From the NCBI GenBank assembly GCA_964458265.1, contig CAYWIF010000002.1, forward strand, positions 62,001 through 126,000: 64,000 nt of DNA. The letters are read 5' to 3'. This DNA is from JAGVSR01 sp964458265 (lineage in GTDB: Bacteria; Pseudomonadota; Alphaproteobacteria; Rhizobiales; Hyphomicrobiaceae). Both the position numbers and the translations under genes were made by a program. The notes beneath the pieces were generated by a model, which saw nothing but the letters and a program-made list of their open reading frames with translations, did not search any database and was not told where the DNA came from. The number at the start of each line of letters is the position of its first letter. Position 1 is the stretch's first letter. This document shows positions 44,301-52,632 of the stretch, one piece after another.

Positions 44301-44964
44301 ACCACGCCACGAGCGCCGCTGCCGGAAAAATCACTTTGTGGTTCGCGGCAAAAATAGCCGTCAGGAAGATCGCCAGAAGGCCGGTCAATCCCAGCATGAC
44401 GCCGTTGAAGAGTTGCCGCTCGCGGACCTTCAACTCGTATTCCAGCGGAGTCCACACGAAGATCCGCGCAAAGCGCTCCGATGACAGTTCCGCCACGTAC
44501 GTAATTGTCTGCTTCGGCTCCAGCGTGATCCGGAACACGTCCGCGCGATCGCTCTCGATCCGCTCCGGCACAAAGCCGATCGACGGCGTCACCGTTTCGA
44601 TCCGCCGCGCGTCGAGGTCTGGCCACACGATGCCCGACCCGATGATCGTGTACCGGTCCGCCGACACCCACCGCTCGACCGCGACGTCCGTCGGATTATG
44701 CAGCGCGAACACCATCCAGCTCGGATTGGTGCCGGGCGTCGAAGCCCGCACCGAGAGCCGTCCCGTCGTACCGTCGGCGTTAGCCGCCGTCTCGATCTGC
44801 AAACTGTCGCCGCGGCCTTCGTAGAACTCGCCCCGCGTGGTGATCTCGATGCGCCCCTGGTCCGGCGTAAGCGCAATGGCTTCCAGCGCCTCCGCACGCG
44901 ACGTCGCGACCCATAAGCTCGCAAAGGCGGCGATCAGAACGGCAAGTCGTACCAATGTTTTCAA
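41335..44964 (-). CDS. 7TM sensor with PAS, GGDEF-like and EAL-like domains and Pro-rich tail
   Basis: 1209 residues from a TTG start (44964) that overlaps the GNAT stop as TTGA and follows GGGAGG; the frame runs 86 codons further upstream within the GNAT gene and that part is rejected. Order: signal peptide (LVRLAVLIAAFASLW), exported beta-rich domain (about 30-185), 7TM region (about 190-400), PAS (about 430-540), GGDEF-like domain with GGDRF at about 610, EAL domain with FEALVRW at about 737, Pro-rich tail (about 1010-1209). GGDRF instead of GGDEF, VRID where LKID is usual, and VQSVET where AEGVET is usual suggest weak or no catalysis. Probable c-di-GMP receptor or regulator in the membrane. 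Confidence 0.88.
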   Translation of the reverse strand: MKTLVRLAVLIAAFASLWVATSRAEALEAIALTPDQGRIEITTRGEFYEGRGDSLQIETAANADGTTGRLSVRASTPGTNPSWMVFALHNPTDVAVERWVSADRYTIIGSGIVWPDLDARRIETVTPSIGFVPERIESDRADVFRITLEPKQTITYVAELSSERFARIFVWTPLEYELKVRERQLFNGVMLGLTGLLAIFLTAIFAANHKVIFPAAALVAWCVLGYLCVDFGFFHKLFQLKAENNAVYRAATEASMAASLAIFLHFFLRIPLWHGLARMLFSVWIVAQLALVAVAVIDPKLASTFARLSFGLLAAAGMMVTLFLALRGQDRALALIPTWLLFLVWCFGTAVTLTGQLAGDMVVSGLVAGLVLIVLLIGFTVTQFAFKSLEPIFGASPTELQLRSVAVEAAGAGVWEWSARRDEVKVSGNVEAALGLNPGELNTKVEDFCRHIHPADRERFRLSLVSNEERNDGQMRCVFRLRHADNSYRWFEIEASSIPSQDGRTVKSVGLLRDVTDSKRSQERLMTDAVKCSLTGLPNKQLLEDRLTIAMQRARNEPAIRPTVLFIDIDKFKTVNASYGVVVGDSLLLTVARRIQRHLEPDDTLARAGGDRFAILLLKERPAQELAGLAERVRRSLRSPIKLAGQEIVLTGSVGIAIFDGHQADDRELLREAETAMYRAKRGGADRIEIFRPEMRQQADERSIVDAEIRKAVEKNQIKVLYQPIVYMPMEELAGFEALVRWDHPKHGLINPFGYLDSEGSAELLVRTVQSALGQALKDCVHWQKELPRNDNALFVNFNLPPALKIDQALAQEVRQALSRHPVAKGSLKLGVPEAMVMSNPEHAGETLEWLRSAGAELVLDDFCAGYSSLIYLGRLPVEAVRIDRMLLDGTGGADSTAGGMLRAVTAMTHALGRKVIVQSVETDDDVGYLRSIECEYGQGFYYGDPIGERDVLQLLKLVRKSERRIQPRGLFRAATRKKSKDELAEVAAANTEAVPSAAAEKARGPGGQSAPPQPPVHGVPSDPASEPLRRSGLSKAHVRPRAPMPAGVAGPPPRPAPPPTVVPFAPPPNFNVPPPIQPAASITAVPPPAGFSPVPPEAIPGPVPLPPVGASPVPPVPFVMANPPVMPSPPAQPLPVVDGPFAAGAPQPAAPVPPPMRPAAQPVPPPPKRPPVAVRPLPNYDKLPPNIAASLQRLAGVVPEKPDSDAAE

Positions 44965-45557
44965 GCGCCGCCTCCCGTGCCGGAAGGAGCGATGATCCCG
45001 AACAGCAGATGGTCGCGCCACACGCCATCGATTTTCAAATAGTCCCGCGCGTAGCCCTCGCGAATGAACCCGCTGCGCTCGAGCACCCGGATCGACGCGG
45101 TGTTTTGCGGCTGTGTCGCGGCTTCGATCCGGTGCAGATGCAGGGTCCGGAAGGCGAACGTGACCATCGTCCGCAAGGCATCCGTCATATACCCGCGGCC
45201 AAGCTCCGAACGGCCGAGCCAATACCCCACGGAAGCGGACTGCGTGACCCCTCGCTGCACGTTCGTCAGGGCAATTCCGCCGGCCAGCCGGTCATCCGCC
45301 TCATCGAAAACCAGGAACGCATAGCCCTGGTCGGCACGCGCCTCGCGCTGATAGTGCCTGACGCGCCGCTTGAAGGCCGTTTTCGTCAGATCGTCCCGCG
45401 GCCACGACGGCTCCCAGGGTTGGAGATGAGACCGGCTCTCGGCCCTCAATTCCGCCCAAGGCCCATAGTCGGAGACCAGCGGCGCCCGCAGGATCACGCG
45501 TTCACCGCGAACGGTGGACGGCACATCCGGCACGAGGCTCGATCTCAGAAATGCCAT
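44961..45557 (-). CDS. GNAT N-acetyltransferase, RimJ-like
   Basis: 198 residues. The GNAT fold motifs are GGIALTNVQRG, SVGYWLGRSELGRGYMTDALR (acetyl-CoA loop) and HRIEAATQPQNTASIRVLERSGF, as in RimJ/RimL ribosomal-protein N-acetyltransferases; the substrate is not proven. It lies 21 bp after the M16 peptidase gene and its stop overlaps the start of the EAL-domain protein. The thrC-M16-GNAT order is conserved in Hyphomicrobiales. Confidence 0.92.
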   Translation of the reverse strand: MAFLRSSLVPDVPSTVRGERVILRAPLVSDYGPWAELRAESRSHLQPWEPSWPRDDLTKTAFKRRVRHYQREARADQGYAFLVFDEADDRLAGGIALTNVQRGVTQSASVGYWLGRSELGRGYMTDALRTMVTFAFRTLHLHRIEAATQPQNTASIRVLERSGFIREGYARDYLKIDGVWRDHLLFGIIAPSGTGGGA

Positions 45558-45578
45558 GGGTGGTTGTCCTGCCGGTCC

Positions 45579-46850
45579 TCAAGCAACCCGTTTGAGCCGA
45601 ACACCTGCGCACGAAGCAAGATCATCGCTCTTTCGCCCCGCGCCGACAACGGCGACGGAGCAGTCTTTCCTCCGCAATCGCTGGGCGACCGCCTTGACTT
45701 CCTCAGCCGTCACGCGATCGACCGATGCCAGGATTTCGGCCGTCTGCAGCACCCGCCCGTGGAGCAGAACTTGCCGCGCCATTTGCTCGGCCCGCGCGGA
45801 GCTTGATTCGAGGCTCATCATCAGCCCGGCCTTGAGCTGCGCCTTTGCGCGCGCGACCTCGGCCTCAGCCGGACCCGTCGCCGCCATACGGTCGATCTCG
45901 TCGCTCACCACGTCGATCAGCTCCCCGACCATTCCGGCACCCGTCGCCGCGTGCACGGCAAACAGCCCCGTGTCCTTCAAACCCCAAGCCGTCGAATAGA
46001 TCGCATAACAAAGACCCCGCCTCTCCCTCACCTCCTGGAAGAGACGCGACGACATACCCCCGCCAAGCAGCCCGGACAGAACCTGGGCTGCGAAAAACTC
46101 TGGTTCGCGGTACGAAGGCGCCTCAAACCCCACGACGAGATGCGCCTGCTCGAACTTGCGCTGACTTGACCGAGCGCCGCCCGCATAAGCGGCCGGTTCC
46201 TCTTGATCTGGCTTATCGTTAGACAGCCCACCGAATAGGGCTTCAGCGTGGCGAACCGTATCTTCGTGGCGGATAGCCCCCGCACCGGCCAGAACCATCC
46301 CGTTGGGGTGATACCGGGTATCCAGGAAGTGCTTCAATTTCTTGGCGGAAATCGACTTGACGCTCTTCGGCGTTCCCAGAATGGTCCGCCCCGCCGGCTG
46401 CCCGGGAAACGCCGCATCGTGCACGAGGTCGAAAACCATGTCGTCCGGGCTGTCGAGCGTACCGGCGATCTCCTGCAGGATGACCTCGCGCTCCTTCTCC
46501 AGTTCGTCGGCGGCAAACGTCGAGTTCTGCAAAATGTCGGCGATGAGGTTGAGCGCCACCCCCTCGTCGCCTTTCAGCACGCGAGCGAAGTAGGCGGTCG
46601 TTTCCAGCCCTGTCGCGGCGTTCAGTTCCCCGCCGACCGCCTCGATTTCTTCGGCGATGGCCTGCGTCGACCGCGTCGCGGTTCCTTTGAACGCCATATG
46701 TTCGAGCAGGTGCGATAGGCCGTGCTCGTCCTCCTGTTCATGCCGCGCACCCGCATCCACCCACACGCCGAGTGCGCTGGTCTCCAGATGCGGTGCCGTC
46801 TCTGTGACGACGGTCAGCCCGTTCGCAAGCCGCGTGATTTCCGCCGTCAT
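45579..46850 (-). CDS. M16 family zinc metallopeptidase
   Basis: 423 residues. Zinc-binding H47-x2-E50-H51 in SHLLEHMAFKGT, with the downstream glutamate in the helix after VILQEIAGT, and the C-terminal M16 half (GLCYAIYSTAWGLKDTG, near the conserved R/Y pair). Related to the beta subunit of mitochondrial processing peptidase; bacterial substrates are poorly known. ATG 46850 overlaps the thrC stop (ATGA). Confidence 0.94.
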   Translation of the reverse strand: MTAEITRLANGLTVVTETAPHLETSALGVWVDAGARHEQEDEHGLSHLLEHMAFKGTATRSTQAIAEEIEAVGGELNAATGLETTAYFARVLKGDEGVALNLIADILQNSTFAADELEKEREVILQEIAGTLDSPDDMVFDLVHDAAFPGQPAGRTILGTPKSVKSISAKKLKHFLDTRYHPNGMVLAGAGAIRHEDTVRHAEALFGGLSNDKPDQEEPAAYAGGARSSQRKFEQAHLVVGFEAPSYREPEFFAAQVLSGLLGGGMSSRLFQEVRERRGLCYAIYSTAWGLKDTGLFAVHAATGAGMVGELIDVVSDEIDRMAATGPAEAEVARAKAQLKAGLMMSLESSSARAEQMARQVLLHGRVLQTAEILASVDRVTAEEVKAVAQRLRRKDCSVAVVGAGRKSDDLASCAGVRLKRVA

Positions 46851-48265
46851 GCATGCGCCCCGGCGGCGCGCGATACCTTTTCCACGAACGTCTCAACCTC
46901 TTTCAGATCGTTGCCGAGCACCGGATAGCGCTCTTGATCGGTCATCAGCGTCGCCAGAAGCGGCGGCAGCGCCGGTCGCGCGCCCGTGATGGGCTCGATT
47001 GCATCGGGAAACTTTGCCGGATGCGCGGTGGACAGCACGACCCGCGCCGTATCCGCCGAAACGTTTGCCGCAAGTGCCGTCCGCGCGGCATGAACACCGC
47101 ACGCCGTATGCGGCTCGACCAGGTAACCACTGGCTCTGAGCGTCTCGCGGATCGTCGCCGCCACATCGTCCTCGCTCGCCGCCGCCGCGCAAAAATCCTG
47201 CCGCAGGGACGACTGCTGCTCGGCGCTCAACTCGAAACGGCCGCTCTGGGCCAGCATCTGCATCTGCCGCGCAACCAGGTCGGCATCCCGGCCCGAAGCC
47301 TCGAACAGATACCGCTCGAAATTCGAGGAAATCTGGATATCCATCGACGGCGACGACGTCGCCGCCACCCCGCGCATTTCATAGGCCCCTGTCGCCACCG
47401 TCCGCGGCAGGATATCATTTTGGTTGGAACCGATCGCCAGCATTTCGATCGGCAGTCCCATCCGCTTGGCCACGTACCCCGCAAAGATGTCGCCGAAGTT
47501 CCCCGTCGGAACCGAGAATGCGATCTTGCGATCGGGCGCGCCAAGCGCCGCCGCTGCGACGAAGTAATACGTCACCTGCGCGACGATCCGGCCCCAGTTG
47601 ATGGAGTTGACGCCCGACAGAAGCACCCGATCGCGGAATGCATGATCGTTGAACATCCCCTTTACGAGCGCCTGGCAGTCGTCGAACGTCCCCTTGATCG
47701 CGACCGCATGTACGCTCTTTTCCGTGGGCGTCGTCATCATCCGGCGCTGCACGTCGGAAACCCGCCCATCCGGAAACAGGATGACGACATCAACGCGGTC
47801 CGAGTGCCGGAACGCTTCGATCGCAGCCCCACCCGTATCGCCAGACGTCGCACCGACGATTGTCGCGCGCGCGCCGCGCTTGGCAAGCACATGATCCATG
47901 ATCCGCGCCAGCAATTGCATCGCCACGTCCTTGAAGGCGAGCGTCGGCCCGTGAAACAGTTCAAGCACGAACGTGCCGGGTTCGATCTGTACGAGCGGTG
48001 TCGTGGCCGGATGACCGAAACTTGCGTAGGCGTCCTCAGCCATCGCCGTGAGTTCTGATCGCGTCAGTGCCGCACCCGCAAAGGGCGCGATGACCTCGAC
48101 CGCAACCTCCGCGAACGGGCGGCCGGCGAAGGAAGCGATCGTCTCGGGCGCGAATTCCGGCCAAGTCTCGGGCAGATAGAGCCCGCCGTCACGGGCAAGC
48201 CCGGCCAGCACCACGTCCTCGAAGCCGAGAACCGGCGCACGGCCTCTGGTGGAAATGTATTTCAC
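46847..48265 (-). CDS. thrC: Threonine synthase
   Basis: 472 residues from a GTG start. It converts phosphohomoserine to threonine with pyridoxal phosphate. The PLP lysine is K112 in GPTLAFKDVAMQLL; VGATSGDTGGAA is the phosphate-binding loop and SVPTGNFGDIFAGY is conserved. It partners ThrB (35298-36269). Followed by the M16 gene with a 4-nt overlap. Confidence 0.96.
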   Translation of the reverse strand: MKYISTRGRAPVLGFEDVVLAGLARDGGLYLPETWPEFAPETIASFAGRPFAEVAVEVIAPFAGAALTRSELTAMAEDAYASFGHPATTPLVQIEPGTFVLELFHGPTLAFKDVAMQLLARIMDHVLAKRGARATIVGATSGDTGGAAIEAFRHSDRVDVVILFPDGRVSDVQRRMMTTPTEKSVHAVAIKGTFDDCQALVKGMFNDHAFRDRVLLSGVNSINWGRIVAQVTYYFVAAAALGAPDRKIAFSVPTGNFGDIFAGYVAKRMGLPIEMLAIGSNQNDILPRTVATGAYEMRGVAATSSPSMDIQISSNFERYLFEASGRDADLVARQMQMLAQSGRFELSAEQQSSLRQDFCAAAASEDDVAATIRETLRASGYLVEPHTACGVHAARTALAANVSADTARVVLSTAHPAKFPDAIEPITGARPALPPLLATLMTDQERYPVLGNDLKEVETFVEKVSRAAGAHA

Positions 48266-48397
48266 GTCGTTCGAACTTTCGTCAGTCCAAGAGACCCGCG
48301 CCCGCAGCCCGATCTTGCGGGCCCCGGCAGCAGTTGCGGGCGACCCTAAGCCCCGGCCAACCGCTGAACAAGTCCGGCCGGCGGCAGGTTATAACAC

Positions 48398-49168
48398 TCA
48401 CACACCGGAATCCGCAGGCTGCCGCCACCGGCCCACTGCGTACACCGCATAAATTGCTGCCAAAGCCGCGGCCAGTCCAAACCACGTCAGCGCATACTCC
48501 AAATGCCGGTTCGGCAATTTGACCACCGTCGCGCCGCCTTTCGGCCAACCGCCCGGCGCCGCCCCGTCCGCATCGACAAACAGCGGGATGATCTTGGCCG
48601 GACGCGATCCATCTGGAAAGGCTGCCGCGATCATCCCCTCGAAATCGCGCCAGAACCACAAATTGGCCTCGGACTCGTTGTCGGGAACAAAGCGCGCGTG
48701 AATGCCTGGAAGCCGGATCAACCCCGTCACGTCTGTTTCCCCCTCGATCTGCCCGTCTTTGCGCAAACCGGGGTCCTTGAGTTGCTCGGGCACGTAACCA
48801 CGATTGACGATCAGCGTAGCCGAAGTCGCTGTGAGCACGAATGGCGTGAAGACATGGACGCCGGCGCCAAGCTGCGGATGCGGCGCGTAGAGATACAGTT
48901 CCTTGTCGTTGAGAAAGCGGCCGCGCATCGAAACATGTTTGTATTCCAGCGCATTCCAACCACCCGGGAGGTGACCGGCCGCCTCGTCGAGTGCCTGATC
49001 AATTGGGACAGGCGGGGCCTTCGCCCGTTCCGCGATGGCTGCGATCAGGCCCTCCTTCCACGCCAGCCTGTCGAGTTGCCAGAAGCCGAGGACGATCAGC
49101 AGCGGCAGCGCCACAGCCACCATGATCGTCGGCACCAGCAGTTTTCTCTCGCGCAGTTGGGCCAGCAT
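48398..49168 (-). CDS. SURF1-family cytochrome oxidase assembly protein
   Basis: 256 residues with two membrane segments (about 14-33 and 227-245) and a periplasmic loop with the family patterns HVSMRGRFLNDKELYLY, VNRGYVPEQLKDP and HLEYALTWFGLA. SURF1 proteins assist heme a insertion into subunit I. It stands near the end of the oxidase cluster, 34 bp after DUF983. Confidence 0.93.
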   Translation of the reverse strand: MLAQLRERKLLVPTIMVAVALPLLIVLGFWQLDRLAWKEGLIAAIAERAKAPPVPIDQALDEAAGHLPGGWNALEYKHVSMRGRFLNDKELYLYAPHPQLGAGVHVFTPFVLTATSATLIVNRGYVPEQLKDPGLRKDGQIEGETDVTGLIRLPGIHARFVPDNESEANLWFWRDFEGMIAAAFPDGSRPAKIIPLFVDADGAAPGGWPKGGATVVKLPNRHLEYALTWFGLAAALAAIYAVYAVGRWRQPADSGV

Positions 49169-49202
49169 CAGCGTTGCTCATCCTTTAGGGGCGCTCGGCG
49201 GT

Positions 49203-49568
49203 TTAGCGCTCAAGCCGCCCCTCTTCGGCCTTGTGTTTGTACTGCAGCGCAATCAGCAGCGCCTTGAGAAATCGCAAAAGCCCCAGCGCGATGACGGGCG
49301 TCAGAAGACCCCACAACACCATGTGCACCCATAACGGCGGCCCGAATGCGAATTCGAACCACAGGGCCGCGCCAAGAACAGCAAACCCGAGAATGAAAAT
49401 GGCAAACACGGCCGGCCCGTCGCCGGTATCGATGAAGGCATAGTCGAGGCCGCAGTCAGAGCAACTCTCTCGCAACACGAGCACCTGCCGGAAAAGCGGA
49501 CCCTTGCCGCACCGTGGGCATCGCGCCAGTGCCGCCGCACGCCAGACGGAAACTTGAGCTTCGCTCAT
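49203..49568 (-). CDS. DUF983 membrane protein
   Basis: 121 residues. Two CxxC motifs in the N-terminal cytoplasmic part (ARCPRCGKGPLF and ESCSDCGLDY) form a zinc ribbon, then two membrane segments (about 50-72 and 78-100). DUF983 genes sit between ctaE and surf1 in alphaproteobacteria; the function is unknown but probably tied to oxidase assembly. Confidence 0.9.
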   Translation of the reverse strand: MSEAQVSVWRAAALARCPRCGKGPLFRQVLVLRESCSDCGLDYAFIDTGDGPAVFAIFILGFAVLGAALWFEFAFGPPLWVHMVLWGLLTPVIALGLLRFLKALLIALQYKHKAEEGRLER

Positions 49569-49600
49569 GACGCTGCGGCTCCCTTGTCCAAATGCGGCAA

Positions 49601-49622
49601 GGGCGGCTCTGACGAGCCGCCC
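49601..49622 (-). promoter_or_regulatory. Intercistronic hairpin after ctaE
   Basis: GGGCGGCT/AGCCGCCC, perfect 8-bp stem with loop CTGACG, between ctaE and the DUF983 gene. No clear T-tract follows on the minus strand, so partial termination or RNA stability are both possible. Confidence 0.4.
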
Positions 49623-49655
49623 CTCCGTGTCGTCGAACGATCAGACGGCCCGATC

Positions 49656-50612
49656 TCAGTGCAAGGCGGCCGCGACTTCTCCCGCGCCCCAGACGTAGAT
49701 GCAGGCGAACAGGAACAGCCAGACCACGTCCACGAAGTGCCAGTACCATGCGGCCGCCTCGAACCCGAAGTGCTGCTTTGGCGTGAAATGGCCCTTCATC
49801 GCGCGCAGCAGGCACACCAGCAGGAAGATCGTGCCGATGATTACGTGCGCACCGTGGAAACCGGTCGCCATGAAGAACGTCGAACCATACGTGTGCCCGG
49901 CGAACGTGAACGCGGCGTGGCCGTATTCGATATACTGCAGCACCGTGAAGAGCACGCCCAGTGCCACGGTAACCGCAAGACCGGCGATCAACTGACTGCG
50001 CTTGTTGTGCAGCAGGGCATGATGCGCCCACGTGACCGTGCAGCCCGAAAGCAGCAGCACGAGTGTGTTGATGAGCGGCAGTCCCCAGGGATCGAACGTG
50101 GCCTTGAAGTTGCCCTCGGCCGGCGCGCCCGTCGCCGGGATCGTTGCTTCCGTCATCTCGACCGGTACCGGCGGCCACTGGCCACCAAACACCTCGTTGC
50201 GCTTCACCATGCCGAGAGCTTCCTGGACGTTCTCGACCACGTACGTTCCATTGGGGAACAGCGCCGCGTCGAAGTAAGCCCAGAACCAGGCGACAAAGAA
50301 CATCACTTCCGAAGCGATGAACAGCAGCATCCCGTAGCGCTGATGGATCTGCACGACCGGCGTGTGCTGTCCGGTCTCCGCTTCGATGACGACATCGCGC
50401 CACCACATGAAGGCAATGGCCGACAGCGCCATCATGCCGCCGAAAAAGACATGCGGGCCTGTCAGGCCGAACACACCCGGGCCGCCGCCCATCGAGCGCA
50501 TCCAGATGATGGCGCCGAGCGCCGCGACGAAAGCCGAGATCGAAGCGAGGATCGGCCATGGGCTCGGATCAAGCAGGTGGTAGTCGTGTTCGTTGGTATG
50601 CGATGAGGCCAT
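49656..50612 (-). CDS. ctaE: Cytochrome c oxidase subunit III
   Basis: 318 residues with seven membrane segments, the aa3-type form. Conserved patterns include GSTFFMATGFHGAHVIIGT, HFGFEAAAWYWHFVDVVWLFLF and MLFIASEVMFFVAWFWAYF. The insertion after ALFPNG (VVENVQEALGM and on) is longer than in the shortest homologues. Ribosome site GGGGAAGA before ATG 50612. Confidence 0.96.
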   Translation of the reverse strand: MASSHTNEHDYHLLDPSPWPILASISAFVAALGAIIWMRSMGGGPGVFGLTGPHVFFGGMMALSAIAFMWWRDVVIEAETGQHTPVVQIHQRYGMLLFIASEVMFFVAWFWAYFDAALFPNGTYVVENVQEALGMVKRNEVFGGQWPPVPVEMTEATIPATGAPAEGNFKATFDPWGLPLINTLVLLLSGCTVTWAHHALLHNKRSQLIAGLAVTVALGVLFTVLQYIEYGHAAFTFAGHTYGSTFFMATGFHGAHVIIGTIFLLVCLLRAMKGHFTPKQHFGFEAAAWYWHFVDVVWLFLFACIYVWGAGEVAAALH

Positions 50613-50697
50613 GGTTTTCTTCCCCGTAGTCTCTTGTTGCGTCCGGAAGCCCGGACATTTGTATTGACGGCGCCGCCCAGAAAACCGCGACGCTGCG

Positions 50698-51309
50698 CTA
50701 TCCGTTAGTGTCCTGATCGGTCGAAATTGCCGCCTGCCCTTCCGGCGTCGTCCCTTCGATTGGGTAGAACGTGTAGGACAGCGTGATTTCCTTGAGCCGC
50801 GACGATTCCGGATCTTTCACCAATTCGGGATCGACGAAGAACGACACGGGCATTTCGATCGACTGGCCCGGCTCCAGCGTCTGCTCCTTGAAGCAGAAGC
50901 ATTCGATCTTGCTGAAGTAGAGCCCCGCCGCATCGGGCGCCACATTGAAGGTCGCCGTGCCGGTGATTTTGCGATCTGTCGTGTTGGTGGCGCGATAGAA
51001 TACGAGCATGTTTTCGCCGATGTGCGCCTGCACCGTCCGCTGCAGGGGCTCAAACGCCCATCCGAGCTTTGGCGATACGTTGGCGTCAAACCGCACGGTG
51101 ACCATCCGGTCCAGCATCACCTCGGAGGGCTTATCGGCTTTCTGCGTCGTGCCGCCGATGCCCGTAACCTGGCAGAACATCTGGTAAAGCGGCACCGCCG
51201 CGTAGGCCATCGCCCCCATCGTCATCACGCCGCCAACGCACATCAGGGCGATCTTAGTATCGCTCCGCTTCGTGGCGCGGGGTTCAGGTTGCGGAAGGCT
51301 TGCCGTCAC
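50698..51309 (-). CDS. ctaG: Cytochrome oxidase assembly protein CtaG (Cox11 type)
   Basis: 203 residues. GTG 51309, behind GGAG and just after the preceding small gene, was preferred to the frame's earlier start. One membrane segment (about 20-40), then the periplasmic Cox11 domain with copper-binding CFCF (KIECFCFKEQTLEPG) and VSFFVDPE. It delivers copper to the CuB site of subunit I. Confidence 0.94.
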   Translation of the reverse strand: MTASLPQPEPRATKRSDTKIALMCVGGVMTMGAMAYAAVPLYQMFCQVTGIGGTTQKADKPSEVMLDRMVTVRFDANVSPKLGWAFEPLQRTVQAHIGENMLVFYRATNTTDRKITGTATFNVAPDAAGLYFSKIECFCFKEQTLEPGQSIEMPVSFFVDPELVKDPESSRLKEITLSYTFYPIEGTTPEGQAAISTDQDTNG

Positions 51310-51322
51310 GCTCGACGCTCCG

Positions 51323-51499
51323 TTAGATCGGCCGGTTGGCGACACTGCCGCCGAGATGAACGATGGTTGCCGCGTAGAACATCAACACCAGAAAGCCCAG
51401 CCCCAGCGCGATCGCAATCGACCGCATCCGGCGGCGCTTCAATTCCGCAGCCGCACTGGCTGTATTCACCGCTTGCACCGTGTCGGACATGTCATTCAT
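51323..51499 (-). CDS. Small single-helix oxidase-cluster protein (CoxF-like)
   Basis: 58 residues: a hydrophilic start, RRRMRS, then a membrane helix (IAIALGLGFLVLMFYAATIVHL) and a short tail. A small single-pass protein at this position between ctaB and ctaG is typical of alphaproteobacteria (coxF). It was found by reading the frame between the two genes; its stop is 13 bp before the ctaG start. Confidence 0.75.
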   Translation of the reverse strand: MNDMSDTVQAVNTASAAAELKRRRMRSIAIALGLGFLVLMFYAATIVHLGGSVANRPI

Positions 51500-51513
51500 G
51501 GCAGACGGGCCTT

Positions 51514-52446
51514 TCATGCCAAAATGCGGGTCATCGCGCCTTCCACGACGAGGATCGCGAACAGCGCATAGAGATAAAGGATCGAGAACCAGAAGAGACG
51601 CTTGCACGCCTTGTCGGCTTCGCGACCTTCGGTAATGCGCCAAACGTCGAAGGCGAGCCAGAGGAAGATTGCGCCAAGAACGATCGACGCTGCGCCATAA
51701 GCAACGCCGCCAAGACCAATGAAGGCCGGCAGAATCGCGAGTGGCACCAGTGCGATGGAATAGTACAGGATCTGACGCCGCGTTTCGGCCGGTCCGGCAA
51801 CCACCGGCAGCATCGGCACACCGACACGCTCGTAATCGCGCAACCGCAAAAGCGCCAGCGCCCAAAAGTGCGGCGGGGTCCACATGAAGATGATCAGAAA
51901 CAGCAGAACGCTTTCCAGGCTGACCGAACCCGTCACCGCCGCCCAGCCGATCATCGGAGGGAACGCACCGGCCGCACCGCCGATCACGATGTTCTGCGGC
52001 GTCCGCCGCTTCAGCCACATCGTGTAGATGAACAGATAGTACGCGATCGTCAGCGCGAGCAGCGCTCCGGCAACCCAGTTGACGAGCACGCCGAGCGTCA
52101 TCACCGACATGACCGAAAGAACGCCGCCGAACTGCAACGCCTCGTCAGGGGTGACCCGCCCGCGCGGAATGGGTCGCGCCGCCGTCCGCGCCATGTTCTC
52201 GTCGATGTCGGCGTCGTACCACATGTTGAGCGCGCCGGATGCGCCGGCACCCACCGAGATCGCGATGATGGCGATCAGTCCAATCACCGGATGGATCCCG
52301 CCCGGCGCGAGCAACATACCCGCGACCGCCGTCAGAATGACGAGCGTCATCACGCGCGGCTTCATGAGGGTCACGAAATCGCCGACGCTGGGCTCAAGAA
52401 GCTTCAGAGCTTCTCCCCGTTGAACATCGGCACCGGCGGTCGTCAT
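51514..52446 (-). CDS. ctaB: Protoheme IX farnesyltransferase (heme O synthase)
   Basis: 310 residues, UbiA-family membrane prenyltransferase. It adds farnesyl to heme b, giving heme o, precursor of heme a. Aspartate motifs: MWYDADIDENMARTAARP and LRDYERVGVPMLP. ATG 52446 behind AGGAAAG is preferred to a TTG three codons upstream. Stops 14 bp before the CoxF-like gene. Confidence 0.95.
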   Translation of the reverse strand: MTTAGADVQRGEALKLLEPSVGDFVTLMKPRVMTLVILTAVAGMLLAPGGIHPVIGLIAIIAISVGAGASGALNMWYDADIDENMARTAARPIPRGRVTPDEALQFGGVLSVMSVMTLGVLVNWVAGALLALTIAYYLFIYTMWLKRRTPQNIVIGGAAGAFPPMIGWAAVTGSVSLESVLLFLIIFMWTPPHFWALALLRLRDYERVGVPMLPVVAGPAETRRQILYYSIALVPLAILPAFIGLGGVAYGAASIVLGAIFLWLAFDVWRITEGREADKACKRLFWFSILYLYALFAILVVEGAMTRILA

Positions 52447-52632
52447 GGCGTCCAACTTTCCTGCAAGTCTCGATCCAAAGCCTCGCTGGCATCCTGGATC
52501 GCCGGGCCCATCGCTGGGCGTTTCCTCGAATTATTGCCGTTCAGGCTTTGCCCGTTTCTATGGCCGGGCATTTGCCGCCTGAGCGGTAGGCAATCCGGCC
52601 GGAGACCGCATCCCCGGCCGGAGTGACATCGT

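Noticed and set aside
44965..45222. N-terminal 86-codon extension of the EAL-domain protein
   Set aside because: Overlaps the GNAT gene in another frame and lacks protein-like composition; a signal peptide starts at the TTG.
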